A stretch of DNA of 64,000 nt from Thermococcus paralvinellae (GCF_000517445.1 NZ_CP006965.1:806001-870000); one strand, 5' to 3'; positions 1-8,985 are shown, counted from the stretch's first letter. Translations and numbers: made by a program. The notes: generated from the sequence alone by a model not told the origin.

Positions 1-1006
1 CACCAAAGTCACCTTTTGTTGATTCCACATGAGCAAAAGCATCTCCAGCTGGTACCTTGAACCTTGGTAAATTCTTTAGCCTTGGATCTTGGACTTTGTA
101 TGGCCCACTAGGTGGCCCCATTTCAAGAAGCTGCTCTAATATGTATAAATCCTGCTCAAGCTCGTATCTTCTGATTAATGCTCTTGCTAGTGCATCTCCT
201 TCTTTCAATACTGGAACTTCAAAGTCAAGCTCTGGATAAAGTAGATATGGATCCATTCTTCTCACATCATATGGAACTCCCGTTGCTCTCAAGTTCGGTC
301 CAGTTACACCTTCAGCTAGGGCAAACTTCTTGTCCATAACACCTATTCCTTCCATTCTCCTGTGTGTAATGTAGTTTTCAAACACAAGATTATCAAAGTC
401 AGGAAGCTTGCTCTTAATGTACTCTACTGTATCCTTCAGCTGGCGGAGCCACTTGTCTCCAGGAATGTCTCTTCTAACGCCTCCCGGAATTGTGTAGATG
501 TGATAAACTCTCGCACCGGTTAACTCCTCAAAGAGCGCCATAAATCTCTCTCTATAAGCTGCTGCCCACTGACCAGCTGTGTAAACACCTAACTTAAAGC
601 TGAGACCCATAATCCAGAAGAGATATGCAGAAACCCTTGCCATCTCCAAAACAGTTGTTCTAATCCACTGTGCCCTCTCTGGAACTTCCCAGCCCATCAA
701 TTCGTCAACAGCCATCGAGTATATCATCTCTGGAACATCAGGTTCTGGAACACAAATTCTCAAGAGCAGAGCAATGTTTGTGTACCAAGGCCTAAGCTCC
801 GCTAGCTTTTCAAATCCTCTGTGCAAAAATCCAGGATTAGCTATTGCCTTAACAACCCTGTGTCCATCCATTTTGAGAATTATGCTGAAGTTCTCGGTAG
901 CCATGTGCTGCGGACCGAAGAACAACTCATAAGTATCTTTATCGAGAGGTAAAAGCTCCATGCCATTTTCTCTCGCTTCTTTAATAAGTTCGCTTTGTGA
1001 GACCAT
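1..1006 (-). CDS. mbxL: Mbx complex large subunit (NuoD/hydrogenase large-subunit-like), 3' part outside window
   Basis: Homologue of the 49-kDa subunit of complex I and of [NiFe]-hydrogenase large subunits, in the peripheral arm of the membrane-bound sulfane reductase. 335 codons are visible and the C-terminus lies beyond base 1. The N-terminal region reads FFGPQHMATEN, matching the GPxH motif of NuoD. The position of the first NiFe-binding CxxC reads RICVPEPDVPE, so the second cysteine is absent and an intact NiFe site is unlikely, as known for MbxL. The start ATG at 1006 follows GAGGTGAG. It is the last visible gene of the operon; mbxN (ferredoxin-like) would be expected next, outside the window. 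Confidence 0.9.
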   Translation of the reverse strand, partial: MVSQSELIKEARENGMELLPLDKDTYELFFGPQHMATENFSIILKMDGHRVVKAIANPGFLHRGFEKLAELRPWYTNIALLLRICVPEPDVPEMIYSMAVDELMGWEVPERAQWIRTTVLEMARVSAYLFWIMGLSFKLGVYTAGQWAAAYRERFMALFEELTGARVYHIYTIPGGVRRDIPGDKWLRQLKDTVEYIKSKLPDFDNLVFENYITHRRMEGIGVMDKKFALAEGVTGPNLRATGVPYDVRRMDPYLLYPELDFEVPVLKEGDALARALIRRYELEQDLYILEQLLEMGPPSGPYKVQDPRLKNLPRFKVPAGDAFAHVESTKGDFG

Positions 1007-1016
1007 TTCTCTCACC

Positions 1017-1589
1017 TCAAATCACGTAATTATCTTTGTTCTCATCAAATCTGTCCAAAATCTTGTACTTCCTTTTCACATAGGCAAGCATGTCAAAGTC
1101 CTTCCTGTGTGGGAACAGTCCTTGCTCTGCATCATCGAGAATCCATGGCATCTCCATCTTTTCATTGCCCTCAAAGTAGACTCCATAGAAGTCATGGGCA
1201 TCTCTCTCATAGGTTTCTGCAACTGGGTAAATATCCTTGACAGTTGGCATCCTTGCCTTATCTAAATCCCTTGGAATCCTCGTTCTAACCATTGCGTGAG
1301 TTCTGTGGGTTATGCTCCACATTTGGTAAATCAGCTCATATTCTCCCTCCTTAAGCCAGTCAACCACCGTTATCTGCAGCATGAGCTCGAAGTTGTTCTC
1401 TTTGAGGGTCATCAGGAAGTCTCTTATTCTATCCGCTGGAACTTTGAACTCAATCCTCCTTTCTCTTCTGACTTTTCCTTCAGCATAAGGGGCTTTTTCT
1501 AGTATTTTCTGAACAATAGCTTGTTCTCTCTCCCACTTGACCTCTGTCATTTCCTTCACTCCTCCTTTTTCTTCTTGTCCATTAACCAT
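1017..1589 (-). CDS. mbxK: Mbx complex NuoC-like subunit
   Basis: Peripheral-arm subunit of the 30-kDa/NuoC family, about 190 aa. The family signature is visible in DAHDFYGVYFEGN followed by a basic PHRKDF tail. It lies between mbxJ and mbxL in the order known for the sulfane reductase operon of Pyrococcus furiosus. Two ATGs have good ribosome binding sites: 1589 (after GAGGAGGTGG, overlapping mbxJ by about 34 bp) and 1550 (after GGAGGAGTG, just past the mbxJ stop). The longer one is given here, but the shorter is equally plausible. A GTG at 1598 would also be in frame. Confidence 0.88.
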   Translation of the reverse strand: MVNGQEEKGGVKEMTEVKWEREQAIVQKILEKAPYAEGKVRRERRIEFKVPADRIRDFLMTLKENNFELMLQITVVDWLKEGEYELIYQMWSITHRTHAMVRTRIPRDLDKARMPTVKDIYPVAETYERDAHDFYGVYFEGNEKMEMPWILDDAEQGLFPHRKDFDMLAYVKRKYKILDRFDENKDNYVI

Positions 1590-2131
1590 GGAATCCACCT
1601 CCTCGCTTCTCTCTCACGCCATCCTTCTCCAAACAGCTCGTCTTGGTTCTTCTTGTACCATTCATAGTTCTCTTTGTATCTCTTCCAGCCATCAGCAGTT
1701 CCGTTCTCAATCATTTCCATGATTTTCTTAATTCCATCCATCACAGCCTCTGGTCTTGGCATACATCCAGCTATGGCAACGTCAACCGGAATATATCTGT
1801 CAAGATGCTTGATTGCATTGTATGCATCCCAGTAGATTCCACCGTTGAGCGGACATGAGCCGTGGGCTAACACGTATTTGGGATCTGGCTGCATCTCGTA
1901 GGTTATGATAATCCTTTTGAGGGTCTTTGGAGTAACGTAACCAGTAATTAAGAATAGATCAGCCATTCTCGGGGCTGGATTTGGCATCATACCGAATCTT
2001 TCGAGGTCATATCTTGATGTCATGAGCGGCGGCATTTCTATTCCACCGCATCCTGTACAGAATGAAACAATCCAAAGGCTTCTCTTTCTCGCAAATTCAA
2101 AGAGAGGTTCAAATAAACGCCAATCTACCAT
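1556..2131 (-). CDS. mbxJ: Mbx complex NuoB-like Fe-S subunit
   Basis: Small Fe-S subunit of the PSST/NuoB/hydrogenase small-subunit family, carrying the proximal [4Fe-4S] cluster. Four candidate ligands are visible with the start used here: C25 and C28 in FCTGCGG, C93 in HGSCPL and C123 in AGCMPRP. The length of 191 aa is normal. The start ATG at 2131 follows GAGGTGGT; a GTG nine bases upstream is in frame but overlaps that ribosome binding site. The C-terminus is lysine- and glutamate-rich (KKKKEE) and its gene overlaps the start of mbxK. Confidence 0.9.
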   Translation of the reverse strand: MVDWRLFEPLFEFARKRSLWIVSFCTGCGGIEMPPLMTSRYDLERFGMMPNPAPRMADLFLITGYVTPKTLKRIIITYEMQPDPKYVLAHGSCPLNGGIYWDAYNAIKHLDRYIPVDVAIAGCMPRPEAVMDGIKKIMEMIENGTADGWKRYKENYEWYKKNQDELFGEGWREREARRWIPWLMDKKKKEE

Positions 2132-2141
2132 TTCAACCACC

Positions 2142-3071
2142 TCACAGAGCTGCTAATATAGCACCTGCAGCTGCTAATATCGTTGGCCACTTCCAGTAAA
2201 ACCTTGCAGCTTGATCAATTGTAAATCTTGGAAATATTGCTCCAACGAAGATTGCAATCATCAGCACTGCAATTTGCTTAACTAGGAGTATAGCTAAGCT
2301 TGCTATTGTGTTGAGGATTGGGCTGGTAAATGCAGTGACGACTGCTCCTCCAAGGAATATGTTTGCAAAGAATAATGTCTCAGCGAAGAGTGCTATAGCG
2401 TGCTGTATCTGAAGGATTCCCATGTGCTTTCCGCCGAACTCAACCATTGGACCCAATGAGATTTCACCCGGGGCAATCATGATGTCAAATGGCTCCTTAC
2501 CAAACATTGCCTGCAAAACGAGATCGTAAGCTATTGCCACTAGGAGTAAGGGCATATGAGTTATGCTCCATCCCATTGTCTGCTGGGCCATAACTATCTC
2601 ATATGTACTGAATGTTCCGTAAAATTCTGCCAGAGCAACTATTGCAAATCCTAACGGCACTTGAATAGCCAGCAAAGTAAGTAAAGCTCTTTGGGCACCT
2701 AAGCCAGCCCATGGGTTTCCTGAGCTCATTGCTGCAAACATGATACCAAGCATTGGGATTTCAAGTAGGAAAGTGATTAATATTAAGTCACCATATGCCC
2801 TCAGTATGCTGACTCCACCGATAGGTATGAACATCAGAGCAAGGATTGTTGCTCCTAATGCATAGATAATTCCAAAGTCGTAGATAAGTCCGTGAGTTAT
2901 GTTGCTCTTCTTTGAGAGCAGTTTAATCGTATCAAGGATAGGCTGGTAAATCGGTGGTCCAACTCTTCTGTGAATTCTCGCAGTTACAATCCTGATTATT
3001 CCCATGAACATGAAGCCTACGAAGACCGCATAAAGTAAAATTAGGAAAGCTCTAACGGCAGTCATCAACAT
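2142..3071 (-). CDS. mbxM: Mbx complex NuoH-like membrane subunit
   Basis: Membrane subunit of the NuoH/hydrogenase group 4 family that connects the peripheral Fe-S arm to the ion-pumping arm. 309 aa, about eight hydrophobic segments. Family signatures include ARIHRRVGPPIYQPILD near residue 35, the conserved loop contacting NuoB/D-type subunits, and FGKEPFDIMIAPGE, the NuoH EPFD-type acidic loop. The ATG at 3071 follows GGGGTG. It starts directly after the stop of mbxH', so the two are probably translationally coupled. Confidence 0.9.
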   Translation of the reverse strand: MLMTAVRAFLILLYAVFVGFMFMGIIRIVTARIHRRVGPPIYQPILDTIKLLSKKSNITHGLIYDFGIIYALGATILALMFIPIGGVSILRAYGDLILITFLLEIPMLGIMFAAMSSGNPWAGLGAQRALLTLLAIQVPLGFAIVALAEFYGTFSTYEIVMAQQTMGWSITHMPLLLVAIAYDLVLQAMFGKEPFDIMIAPGEISLGPMVEFGGKHMGILQIQHAIALFAETLFFANIFLGGAVVTAFTSPILNTIASLAILLVKQIAVLMIAIFVGAIFPRFTIDQAARFYWKWPTILAAAGAILAAL

Positions 3072-3074
3072 TCT

Positions 3075-4937
3075 TCACACCCCCCAAAGTGCAAGGATTA
3101 ACAAGATTATCGCCAGATACCAAGCGTAGGCTTGAACATTTCCGTTGTAAATGTAATGCCTCAAGGTTTCTGCTAAGTCCTCAACCCAGCTTCCAATGTC
3201 TTGATAGAGCCTGTCAAAGCTTATCCTGAGCCAGAAAGCCAATGCCTCCTTGAGCGGAAGGAAGAAGTTTCTTCTGATTGTTAAGTTGTACTCCATTGTC
3301 ACTGGGTTACCTGCTTGGTAAGTGTCTGTAACTGGAACTTTTCTGACCTTTGCTCCAAGGAAGTAAATTATCGCTGCAATTACCAAGCCAACTACAAGCC
3401 AGATTGTGAGGAGTAAAGCATTGTATCTTCCGAAACCGAGGTTGAGCTCATATATTGTTCCCTTAATAACTTCCTGACCAAATATCTTGTTGATCTCCTT
3501 GGCGACTAATCCCGGTGCAATTCCAAAGACAACATTGAGCAATGCCAATATTCCCATAGCTATTGCAAGCGGAAGTGGTGCATCCTTTGTATCATCTAAG
3601 TCTGTAGGTCTTTGACCGAACCACACTGCATAAGTAAACCTGATAAGGTAAACGAAACCTATTGCACTACCAAAGAAGACCATGCCACCAAGGATTGGCA
3701 TATTCTCGTGAATTACTGCTTCAAAGAGCAGCCACTTGCTTGCAAATCCAACCAGTGGCGGTATTCCAGCCAAGCTGAGGATTGCAACGAAGGCCATTGC
3801 AAATGTTATCGGCATCTTCTCAGCCAAGCCTCCCATATCTTTGAACTCTGTCTTTCCGGTGCGGTAGATTATTGTTGCTACTATGAGGAAGAACAGTCCC
3901 TTGAAGAGTGCGTGGCTTATTGCGTGGTAAATTGCAGCTTCAATGCTCAACGCTGTTCCGACGCCTATACCAATGAGAATGTACCCTATTTGGCTTATAC
4001 TTGAATAAGCAAAAAGCTTCCTTATGTCCTCTTGTAAAGCAGCTAAGAGACCACCAACGATTATAGTGAGACCTCCAAGGATAGCAATTATGTAGCCGAA
4101 CTTTGGAGCCGCACCGAATTTTCCAAACTCATACATGAGTCTAGTGCCTAGTAGAATGTAAATTACTAGCATACCATAAACTCCCGCTTTGCTCAAAACA
4201 CCGCTGAACATTGCCGTATAGCTCTGATTGGTTTCGCTGTATGCATCCGGTGCCCACACGTGAAGTGGGAACATTCCGGCTTTGACACCAAATGCTATTA
4301 GGAACAATCCAAAGACTAATATTATTTCATTTCTGCTGAAGAGTGTATCAGTTCCAAAGGCTCCTCTCATAGCATCTTGATAAAGTACCTGTTGAATTGT
4401 AGCGAAGTCTAAGGCTCCAACCTTTGCATAGATGATTCCTATTGCTATGAGCATTGCGTAAGCTCCAAAGACGCTGAGCAGGAAGTATTTGAGAGATGCT
4501 TTTCTGTTGTATTTGAGCACCATCATAAATGAGGCAAATGTCATCACTTCCCAGAAGATGAAGAATCCTGCCAGGTCATCTGCTAAGAACACTCCAAGTA
4601 CTCCTGTTAAGCTCATCAAAGCAAATAGCCACTCATAGCTGTCCTTCGCTGTTGATACCATTCCCAGTACTGCTGCAAAGCCTACAACTCCAGCAATCAT
4701 TGCAAATATCCAGTTGATTTGATAGAGAAGGAACTCAAACTTAAAGCCTGCAAGGGTTATTGAATACTGAATACTCGGCTGTGTGCTGAGAGCTTGATAA
4801 GCCTGAATAAGATAAGCCAAAGGAATTGCAGCACCAATTACTCCTATGGCCTCTCTAATACCCTTGATGTCAATCAACCAAGCTAGCACTCCAGCCAACA
4901 ATGGTGCAAAAATTATTATGAGGAGTTCGTTAATCAT
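3075..4937 (-). CDS. mbxH': Mbx complex second MrpD/NuoM-like antiporter subunit
   Basis: Large proton/sodium antiporter-type subunit (ND5/NuoL-MrpD family), 620 aa, with about 16 hydrophobic segments. Recognisable parts are PLHVWAPDAY, the family's conserved transmembrane helix 7-8 region, and IRKLFAYSSISQIG. A hydrophobic C-terminal extension after about residue 500 resembles the long lateral helix of NuoL-type subunits. Two consecutive MrpD-type genes (H and H') distinguish Mbx from the respiratory hydrogenase Mbh, which has one. The gene overlaps mbxH by 4 bp (ATGA). Confidence 0.9.
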   Translation of the reverse strand: MINELLIIIFAPLLAGVLAWLIDIKGIREAIGVIGAAIPLAYLIQAYQALSTQPSIQYSITLAGFKFEFLLYQINWIFAMIAGVVGFAAVLGMVSTAKDSYEWLFALMSLTGVLGVFLADDLAGFFIFWEVMTFASFMMVLKYNRKASLKYFLLSVFGAYAMLIAIGIIYAKVGALDFATIQQVLYQDAMRGAFGTDTLFSRNEIILVFGLFLIAFGVKAGMFPLHVWAPDAYSETNQSYTAMFSGVLSKAGVYGMLVIYILLGTRLMYEFGKFGAAPKFGYIIAILGGLTIIVGGLLAALQEDIRKLFAYSSISQIGYILIGIGVGTALSIEAAIYHAISHALFKGLFFLIVATIIYRTGKTEFKDMGGLAEKMPITFAMAFVAILSLAGIPPLVGFASKWLLFEAVIHENMPILGGMVFFGSAIGFVYLIRFTYAVWFGQRPTDLDDTKDAPLPLAIAMGILALLNVVFGIAPGLVAKEINKIFGQEVIKGTIYELNLGFGRYNALLLTIWLVVGLVIAAIIYFLGAKVRKVPVTDTYQAGNPVTMEYNLTIRRNFFLPLKEALAFWLRISFDRLYQDIGSWVEDLAETLRHYIYNGNVQAYAWYLAIILLILALWGV

Positions 4938-6421
4938 GGGCTCACCCCCAGAAGTGGGACATTTTTAACATAGTTCGCTACATTGTACAAGTCTGTAGCA
5001 GCTTTCTGGATGATGTTCCAGATGGTTTCTGGATAAATACCTATGATTATTATTAAGGCAACCAGTAGGAGCATTATTATGCTCAATACTAGATTTTCCT
5101 CGATCTTCTCTCCTCCTCCTTCAAACCATATTGTGTGAATCAGCCTGAAGTAATAAACTGCCTCCACGAGGCTTGCACCAAGGATTAATGCCACTATCCC
5201 TGTTTTTCCTACTTGGAGGGCTGCAAGTAAAAGCCTAAATTTGCTCCAGAAGATGTTGAACAGTGGGATTCCTATGACACTTATTGCCCCAACTGTGATG
5301 GCAAAAGCAGTGAGTGGCATTCTCTTTCCTAATCCCTTGAAGTTCTCTATGTGTGGGCTTCCGAATGTTACTGCAACATAGCCAACAGCTAGGAACATCA
5401 GAGCTTTAACTATTGCATGATTAACCATGTGGAACACAGCGGCATCAACGGCTTGAGGTGTTGAAACTCCAAAACCGACAGCGATAAGGCCAATCTGGGC
5501 TATACTTGAATAGGCGAGCATTCTCTTAACGTTTGTCTGTCTTAATGCAGAAAGCTCACCTATGATAACGGTAAGCGTACCAAGGATTAGAATTAAGTTA
5601 AGTATTCCCATGAATGCTGGAGTGTCTTTGAAGAGGTAAACAATTCTAACCATTGCATACAGGCCAGCTTTAACGACAAAGGCTGAGAACATCACTGTTA
5701 CTGAATGAGGCGATGCCTGATATGCATCTGGTGCCCAAGCGTTAAGTGGGAAAAGCTCAGCTTCTACCGCTAAGCCAAAGACGAGTAATGCTAATGCTGC
5801 TTGAGCCACTGTTGGATTCATCTTTGAGGCGAGCATAGCAATTTGGGCCAAGTTGAGTGTTCCAAGGCTTCCATAGAGCAATGCCACACCAACTAAGAAG
5901 AAGCTTGAACCAATCCCACCTAAGATAATGTACTTCATTGCTGCTTCACTTGCCTCTCCAGTCTTGTTGTAGCCTGTCAAAGCGTAGGCGCTGATTGCTG
6001 TGATTTCCATGAAGACAAAGAGGTTGAATATATCCCCCGTTGCAATCATTCCGGTGGCACCAAGCATTAAGAGGAGGAACAGCATTGCGTATTTGTCAAT
6101 TGGCTCAACGTTAATTGCCTTCATGCTGAACACTGCCATGAAAAAGCTTACTATTGCGATGATCAGCACAAACAGTGCTGCAAAGTGTCCAATGTAGAGG
6201 TTTATTCCAACTGGTGGCTGAAATCCACCAGCAAGGACTATTATCGGCTGTCCAGTTGTGTAGACTTCCTTGAAAGCCCAAGCCGCTATACCAGTCTGAA
6301 TTAGGGTTACTAAGGTCAGATAAGGTAAGATAACCTTTCTACCGGCTCTCTTGATGAGCGGAACGAGGAATGCGCTGAATAAAGGTAGAGCTATGAGGAG
6401 TGAAGCATATTGGGGATTCAT
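4934..6421 (-). CDS. mbxH: Mbx complex first MrpD/NuoN-like antiporter subunit
   Basis: MrpD/NuoN-family antiporter subunit of 495 aa with about 14 hydrophobic segments. It has the paired signatures PLNAWAPDAYQASPHSV and VKRMLAYSSIAQIG, shared with its neighbour mbxH' but with a shorter C-terminus. It is expected to take part in Na+ or H+ translocation driven by ferredoxin oxidation. It has 4-bp ATGA overlaps on both sides, with mbxG upstream and mbxH' downstream. Confidence 0.9.
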   Translation of the reverse strand: MNPQYASLLIALPLFSAFLVPLIKRAGRKVILPYLTLVTLIQTGIAAWAFKEVYTTGQPIIVLAGGFQPPVGINLYIGHFAALFVLIIAIVSFFMAVFSMKAINVEPIDKYAMLFLLLMLGATGMIATGDIFNLFVFMEITAISAYALTGYNKTGEASEAAMKYIILGGIGSSFFLVGVALLYGSLGTLNLAQIAMLASKMNPTVAQAALALLVFGLAVEAELFPLNAWAPDAYQASPHSVTVMFSAFVVKAGLYAMVRIVYLFKDTPAFMGILNLILILGTLTVIIGELSALRQTNVKRMLAYSSIAQIGLIAVGFGVSTPQAVDAAVFHMVNHAIVKALMFLAVGYVAVTFGSPHIENFKGLGKRMPLTAFAITVGAISVIGIPLFNIFWSKFRLLLAALQVGKTGIVALILGASLVEAVYYFRLIHTIWFEGGGEKIEENLVLSIIMLLLVALIIIIGIYPETIWNIIQKAATDLYNVANYVKNVPLLGVSP

Positions 6422-6762
6422 CCTCTCAACCCCCTAATCTTTTCGATATCCAAAGTCTTGTACTTCTCGTAGAGGTTTATCGCAACAGTTAATGCCAAAG
6501 CAGTTGTTGCTACACCAATAACAATTGCCGTAAGAACAAGAGCCTGTGGTATTGGATCAACTGCAGTTTGAGGTGTTGCACCTTCTGTCAAAATAGGCGC
6601 AGTTCTGCCACTTACATATCCAACGCTTATTAGGAGCAAGTTCACGCCAGTCTCCATTATGCTGAGTCCTACGAGGATTTTGAGCAGATTTCTCTTTGTG
6701 AGGATTGCATAAAGCCCAATCAAGATGAGCGAGATTGCTCCAAAGTAATAGACACTAATCAT
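6418..6762 (-). CDS. mbxG: Mbx complex MrpC/NuoK-like subunit
   Basis: Small membrane subunit of the MrpC/NuoK family: 114 aa with three hydrophobic segments. The third, LVLTAIVIGVATTALALTV, carries the conserved small-residue pattern of MrpC. Position and size match mbxG, and it is joined to both neighbours by 4-bp overlaps. Confidence 0.88.
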   Translation of the reverse strand: MISVYYFGAISLILIGLYAILTKRNLLKILVGLSIMETGVNLLLISVGYVSGRTAPILTEGATPQTAVDPIPQALVLTAIVIGVATTALALTVAINLYEKYKTLDIEKIRGLRG

Positions 6763-7472
6763 TGCCCTCCCTCCTTGGGCTCCTTAACCATGTTGTCAAC
6801 GATTCCAGTAAGCTCAGTTCCAACCTTGAGACCTATTAGCGTGTAGATTATTGGTATGAATCCAGCACTGAAAAGCTTCCCTATGTTGTCATGGCCAAGT
6901 TGCCATGTTTGCCATATCCAGTCAAAGAGGAAGTAGCCGCCTATTGCAAGTCCAATAAGGCCAACGATTACATAGCTCATTCCCGCTAAGCCTTCGAGAG
7001 GCTCGAAGACCTTGTGCGGAATTTCATACTCTCTGAATGCCAAGTAGAGCATCAGGAATGCAGTGGCAATCGTTGCTCCGCCCGGGAAGCCTCCTCCCGG
7101 TGTTAAGTGGCCATGGATGAATATGTAGGCACCAAAGAGCATTATGAATGGCAACAATAACCTTGAACCAGTCTGGAGAACAACGCTACCTTCGCTCTTT
7201 GCCGTTCTTTCTCTCTTCTTTCTCCAAAGGAGTGCAGCAACACCAGTTGCTGCTATAAACAGAACAGTGACTTCACCGAGTGTATCGAGACCTCTGTAGT
7301 TGACAACAACTGCAGTAACAGCATTTACAGCACCAGTTTGGTCTTTTACATTCTCAAGATAGTACTTCCCTACAAGCATTTTATCAGCACCAAATGGAAC
7401 TTGAGCCAGTGCATTTGCAAGCCAGTATCCTGTAATTAATATAAGGACGATTGCAAGTGCCCTCTTCACCAT
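6759..7472 (-). CDS. mbxF: Mbx complex MrpA-C-terminal/MrpB-like subunit (MbhE+MbhF-type fusion)
   Basis: 237 aa membrane protein with two parts. The N-terminal half (RGLDTLGEVTVLF near residue 85) matches the MbhE or MrpA C-terminal region. The C-terminal half (FIHGHLTPGGGFPGG) is a clear MrpB domain. In Mbh these are two genes; here, as in the known 13-gene mbx operon, one gene covers both. The ATG at 7472 follows GGTGGG; the in-frame GTGs upstream overlap that site. It overlaps the mbxD end by 7 bp. Confidence 0.85.
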   Translation of the reverse strand: MVKRALAIVLILITGYWLANALAQVPFGADKMLVGKYYLENVKDQTGAVNAVTAVVVNYRGLDTLGEVTVLFIAATGVAALLWRKKRERTAKSEGSVVLQTGSRLLLPFIMLFGAYIFIHGHLTPGGGFPGGATIATAFLMLYLAFREYEIPHKVFEPLEGLAGMSYVIVGLIGLAIGGYFLFDWIWQTWQLGHDNIGKLFSAGFIPIIYTLIGLKVGTELTGIVDNMVKEPKEGGQ

Positions 7473-7750
7473 CTGACCCACCACCCTGTTCCTTCCTCCT
7501 CGCTCTCATATCTCTCAGTCCTCTTTATTGCGAAGATAAACACAGCAGCACTCATTGCTGCGCCAATAGCTGCCTCAACCATGGCAACATCTGGAGCTTG
7601 GAGCAGGAAGAAAGCGATTGAAGCAAATAAGCTCACTGCTGCCATTCCAACTACTGCTGCCAATAAATCCCTCCACTCTACTGCGAAGATTGCTGAGATT
7701 ATCATGAGGATAACAATCAGGTACTCAATACATTGGACACAGTTAATCAT
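7466..7750 (-). CDS. mbxD: Mbx complex MbhD-type hydrogenase subunit
   Basis: 94 aa, three hydrophobic segments, similar to MbhD and to part of MrpA (QAPDVAMVEAAIGAAMSAAVF is the family core). The N-terminus has an unusual pair of cysteines (MINCVQCIEYL). The ATG at 7750 follows GGAGGGAG. It overlaps mbxC by 4 bp. Confidence 0.85.
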   Translation of the reverse strand: MINCVQCIEYLIVILMIISAIFAVEWRDLLAAVVGMAAVSLFASIAFFLLQAPDVAMVEAAIGAAMSAAVFIFAIKRTERYESEEEGTGWWVRW

Positions 7751-8139
7751 TGTTCTCCCTCCTTTGTCTCATCAGAAACTTCCTCTTTGCCCTCTTCTTT
7801 TTCCAAATACTCCCTATACTTGTCAACAATGCTGCCTTCCCACAGAGGAATTCCGCTCTTATATGCTGCTCTAATTAATGCATGGGCGCTTATTGGGTTA
7901 GTTAACAGCAAGAACACTGCAATCACGAAAGTCTTTGGAAGCCACGCATAGGAACCAACATGTCCAATTGCCCAAATGCCAACTCCTATGATGACACCCA
8001 ATGAACCAAGTGTAGCGCTCTTAGTTGCAGTCTGCATTCTGTTGTAAACATCGGGCATTCTGATGAGACCGAGAGATGATAGGAAGTAGAATATTGTTCC
8101 AAAGAGGACCAAAAACTCTCCAATAATTTCTGAAATCAT
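7747..8139 (-). CDS. mbxC: Mbx complex MrpG-like subunit
   Basis: 130 aa, MrpG/MnhG family. The family pattern is visible in SSLGLIRMPDVYNRMQTATK followed by two more membrane segments. The C-terminal 30 residues are highly charged (EYLEKEEGKEEVSDETKEG), unlike the core. It overlaps mbxB and mbxD by 4 bp each. Confidence 0.88.
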   Translation of the reverse strand: MISEIIGEFLVLFGTIFYFLSSLGLIRMPDVYNRMQTATKSATLGSLGVIIGVGIWAIGHVGSYAWLPKTFVIAVFLLLTNPISAHALIRAAYKSGIPLWEGSIVDKYREYLEKEEGKEEVSDETKEGEQ

Positions 8140-8390
8140 ATTCCTCCCTCCAAGTATCTTGCGAATGCTATAACACCCAAGAAGGCTAGAACTGCATATA
8201 CCAGTGCAACATCAAGGAATATCGCTCTCTTATAGTAAAGTGCAAACAGAACCATTAGCCCGGTAGTTATTGTAGTCATGATATCAACGGCAACCAGTCT
8301 GTCAACTGTTGTCGGCCCTCTAAAAACTCTGTACATGCTGAGGAGTGTTGCTATTGCTATAACCGCAAGATAGATGTTAATCCCTATCAT
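8136..8390 (-). CDS. mbxB: Mbx complex MrpF-like subunit
   Basis: 84 aa, three membrane segments, MrpF/MnhF family. The conserved stretch is FRGPTTVDRLVAVDIMTT. It is second in the operon and overlaps mbxA by 4 bp (ATGA). Confidence 0.88.
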   Translation of the reverse strand: MIGINIYLAVIAIATLLSMYRVFRGPTTVDRLVAVDIMTTITTGLMVLFALYYKRAIFLDVALVYAVLAFLGVIAFARYLEGGI

Positions 8391-8893
8391 TCGAAAATCA
8401 CCTTCAGGAATTTTTCAAAAGGTCTTGTTATGTTATCTGAGGCACCTTCAACACTTGCATCCTTAACGTCGATCCAGTGGATAAAATAGCGGTCCCCTTT
8501 AACGTCAAGGGTTATTGTACCTGGTGTTAGGGTAATTGAGTTCGCCAAAGCTAACTTTCCTGCATTGTTCTTCAGAACAGTTTTGCACTCAACAATTCCT
8601 GGATTTATTGGCCTCTTTGGATGTAAGACCCTATATGCAACATCCAAATTTGCCATAATCATGGCCCATAGGAAGTATGGTATGTATGCTATTGCATAGG
8701 CAATTCTTCTTGGGTGAAGATTTGCTAAGCCCCTTTCTGTAAACACTTCATAAGTCAATGCACCAATGATGATAGAGAATAGCAGTCCAATTGTAAGCTC
8801 TTGCGGATCTAAGCTGCTGGTTAGGAAAAGCCAAATCACAAAAAGCACAATCACGGTATATAGGTAACGGCTTATCTTGCTTGCCTTCTCCAT
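8387..8893 (-). CDS. mbxA: Mbx complex MrpE-like subunit, first gene of operon
   Basis: 168 aa, MrpE/MnhE family: two to three N-terminal membrane segments, then a soluble part with the typical LANSITLTPGTITLDVKGDR motif. The start ATG at 8893 follows GGAGGG six bases upstream; a TTG at 8899 is in frame but lies within that spacing. It is the promoter-proximal gene of the mbx operon. Confidence 0.88.
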   Translation of the reverse strand: MEKASKISRYLYTVIVLFVIWLFLTSSLDPQELTIGLLFSIIIGALTYEVFTERGLANLHPRRIAYAIAYIPYFLWAMIMANLDVAYRVLHPKRPINPGIVECKTVLKNNAGKLALANSITLTPGTITLDVKGDRYFIHWIDVKDASVEGASDNITRPFEKFLKVIFE

Positions 8894-8935
8894 TACCAAC
8901 CCTCCAAAGCTTAAACTTGAAACTTTTTACATCTT

Positions 8936-8952
8936 AACATTTGGTTCAAAAT
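8936..8952. promoter_or_regulatory. Second SurR-like site between mbx TATA and start point
   Basis: AAC 8936-8938, N5, GTT 8944-8946, N3, AAT 8950-8952: the extended SurR motif in the opposite orientation with one mismatch. It lies immediately downstream of the TATA element and covers the predicted transcription start, a position suited to repression. Confidence 0.45.
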
Positions 8953-8956
8953 TGAT

Positions 8957-8972
8957 GTTTATAAACTTTATC
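8957..8972 (-). promoter_or_regulatory. mbx operon promoter (BRE/TATA)
   Basis: Minus-strand TATA element GTTTATAAAC at 8966-8957, preceded by a purine-rich BRE-like GATAAA. A start about 25 bases downstream, near 8935, would leave a 40-base leader before mbxA. It is the only good TATA element in the 8894-9164 gap. The rest of that 270-bp gap is AT-rich and shows no gene. Confidence 0.6.
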
Positions 8973-8985
8973 AAGTGAACTTTTA

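Noticed and set aside
3612-4004. Reading frame on the plus strand inside the antiporter genes
   Set aside because: Antisense to the well-supported mbxH' gene, with cysteine-rich unlikely protein; same for other frames opposite mbx genes.
1-8893. Classic complex I (nuo) or respiratory hydrogenase (mbh) operon
   Set aside because: Order A-B-C-D-EF-G-H-H'-M-J-K-L with two MrpD-type genes, one E-F fusion and a modified NiFe motif in the large subunit fits mbx better than nuo or mbh.
8957-8966. GTTTATAAAC as a SurR site
   Set aside because: The half sites are four bases apart, not three as the SurR motif requires; it is better explained as the TATA box.
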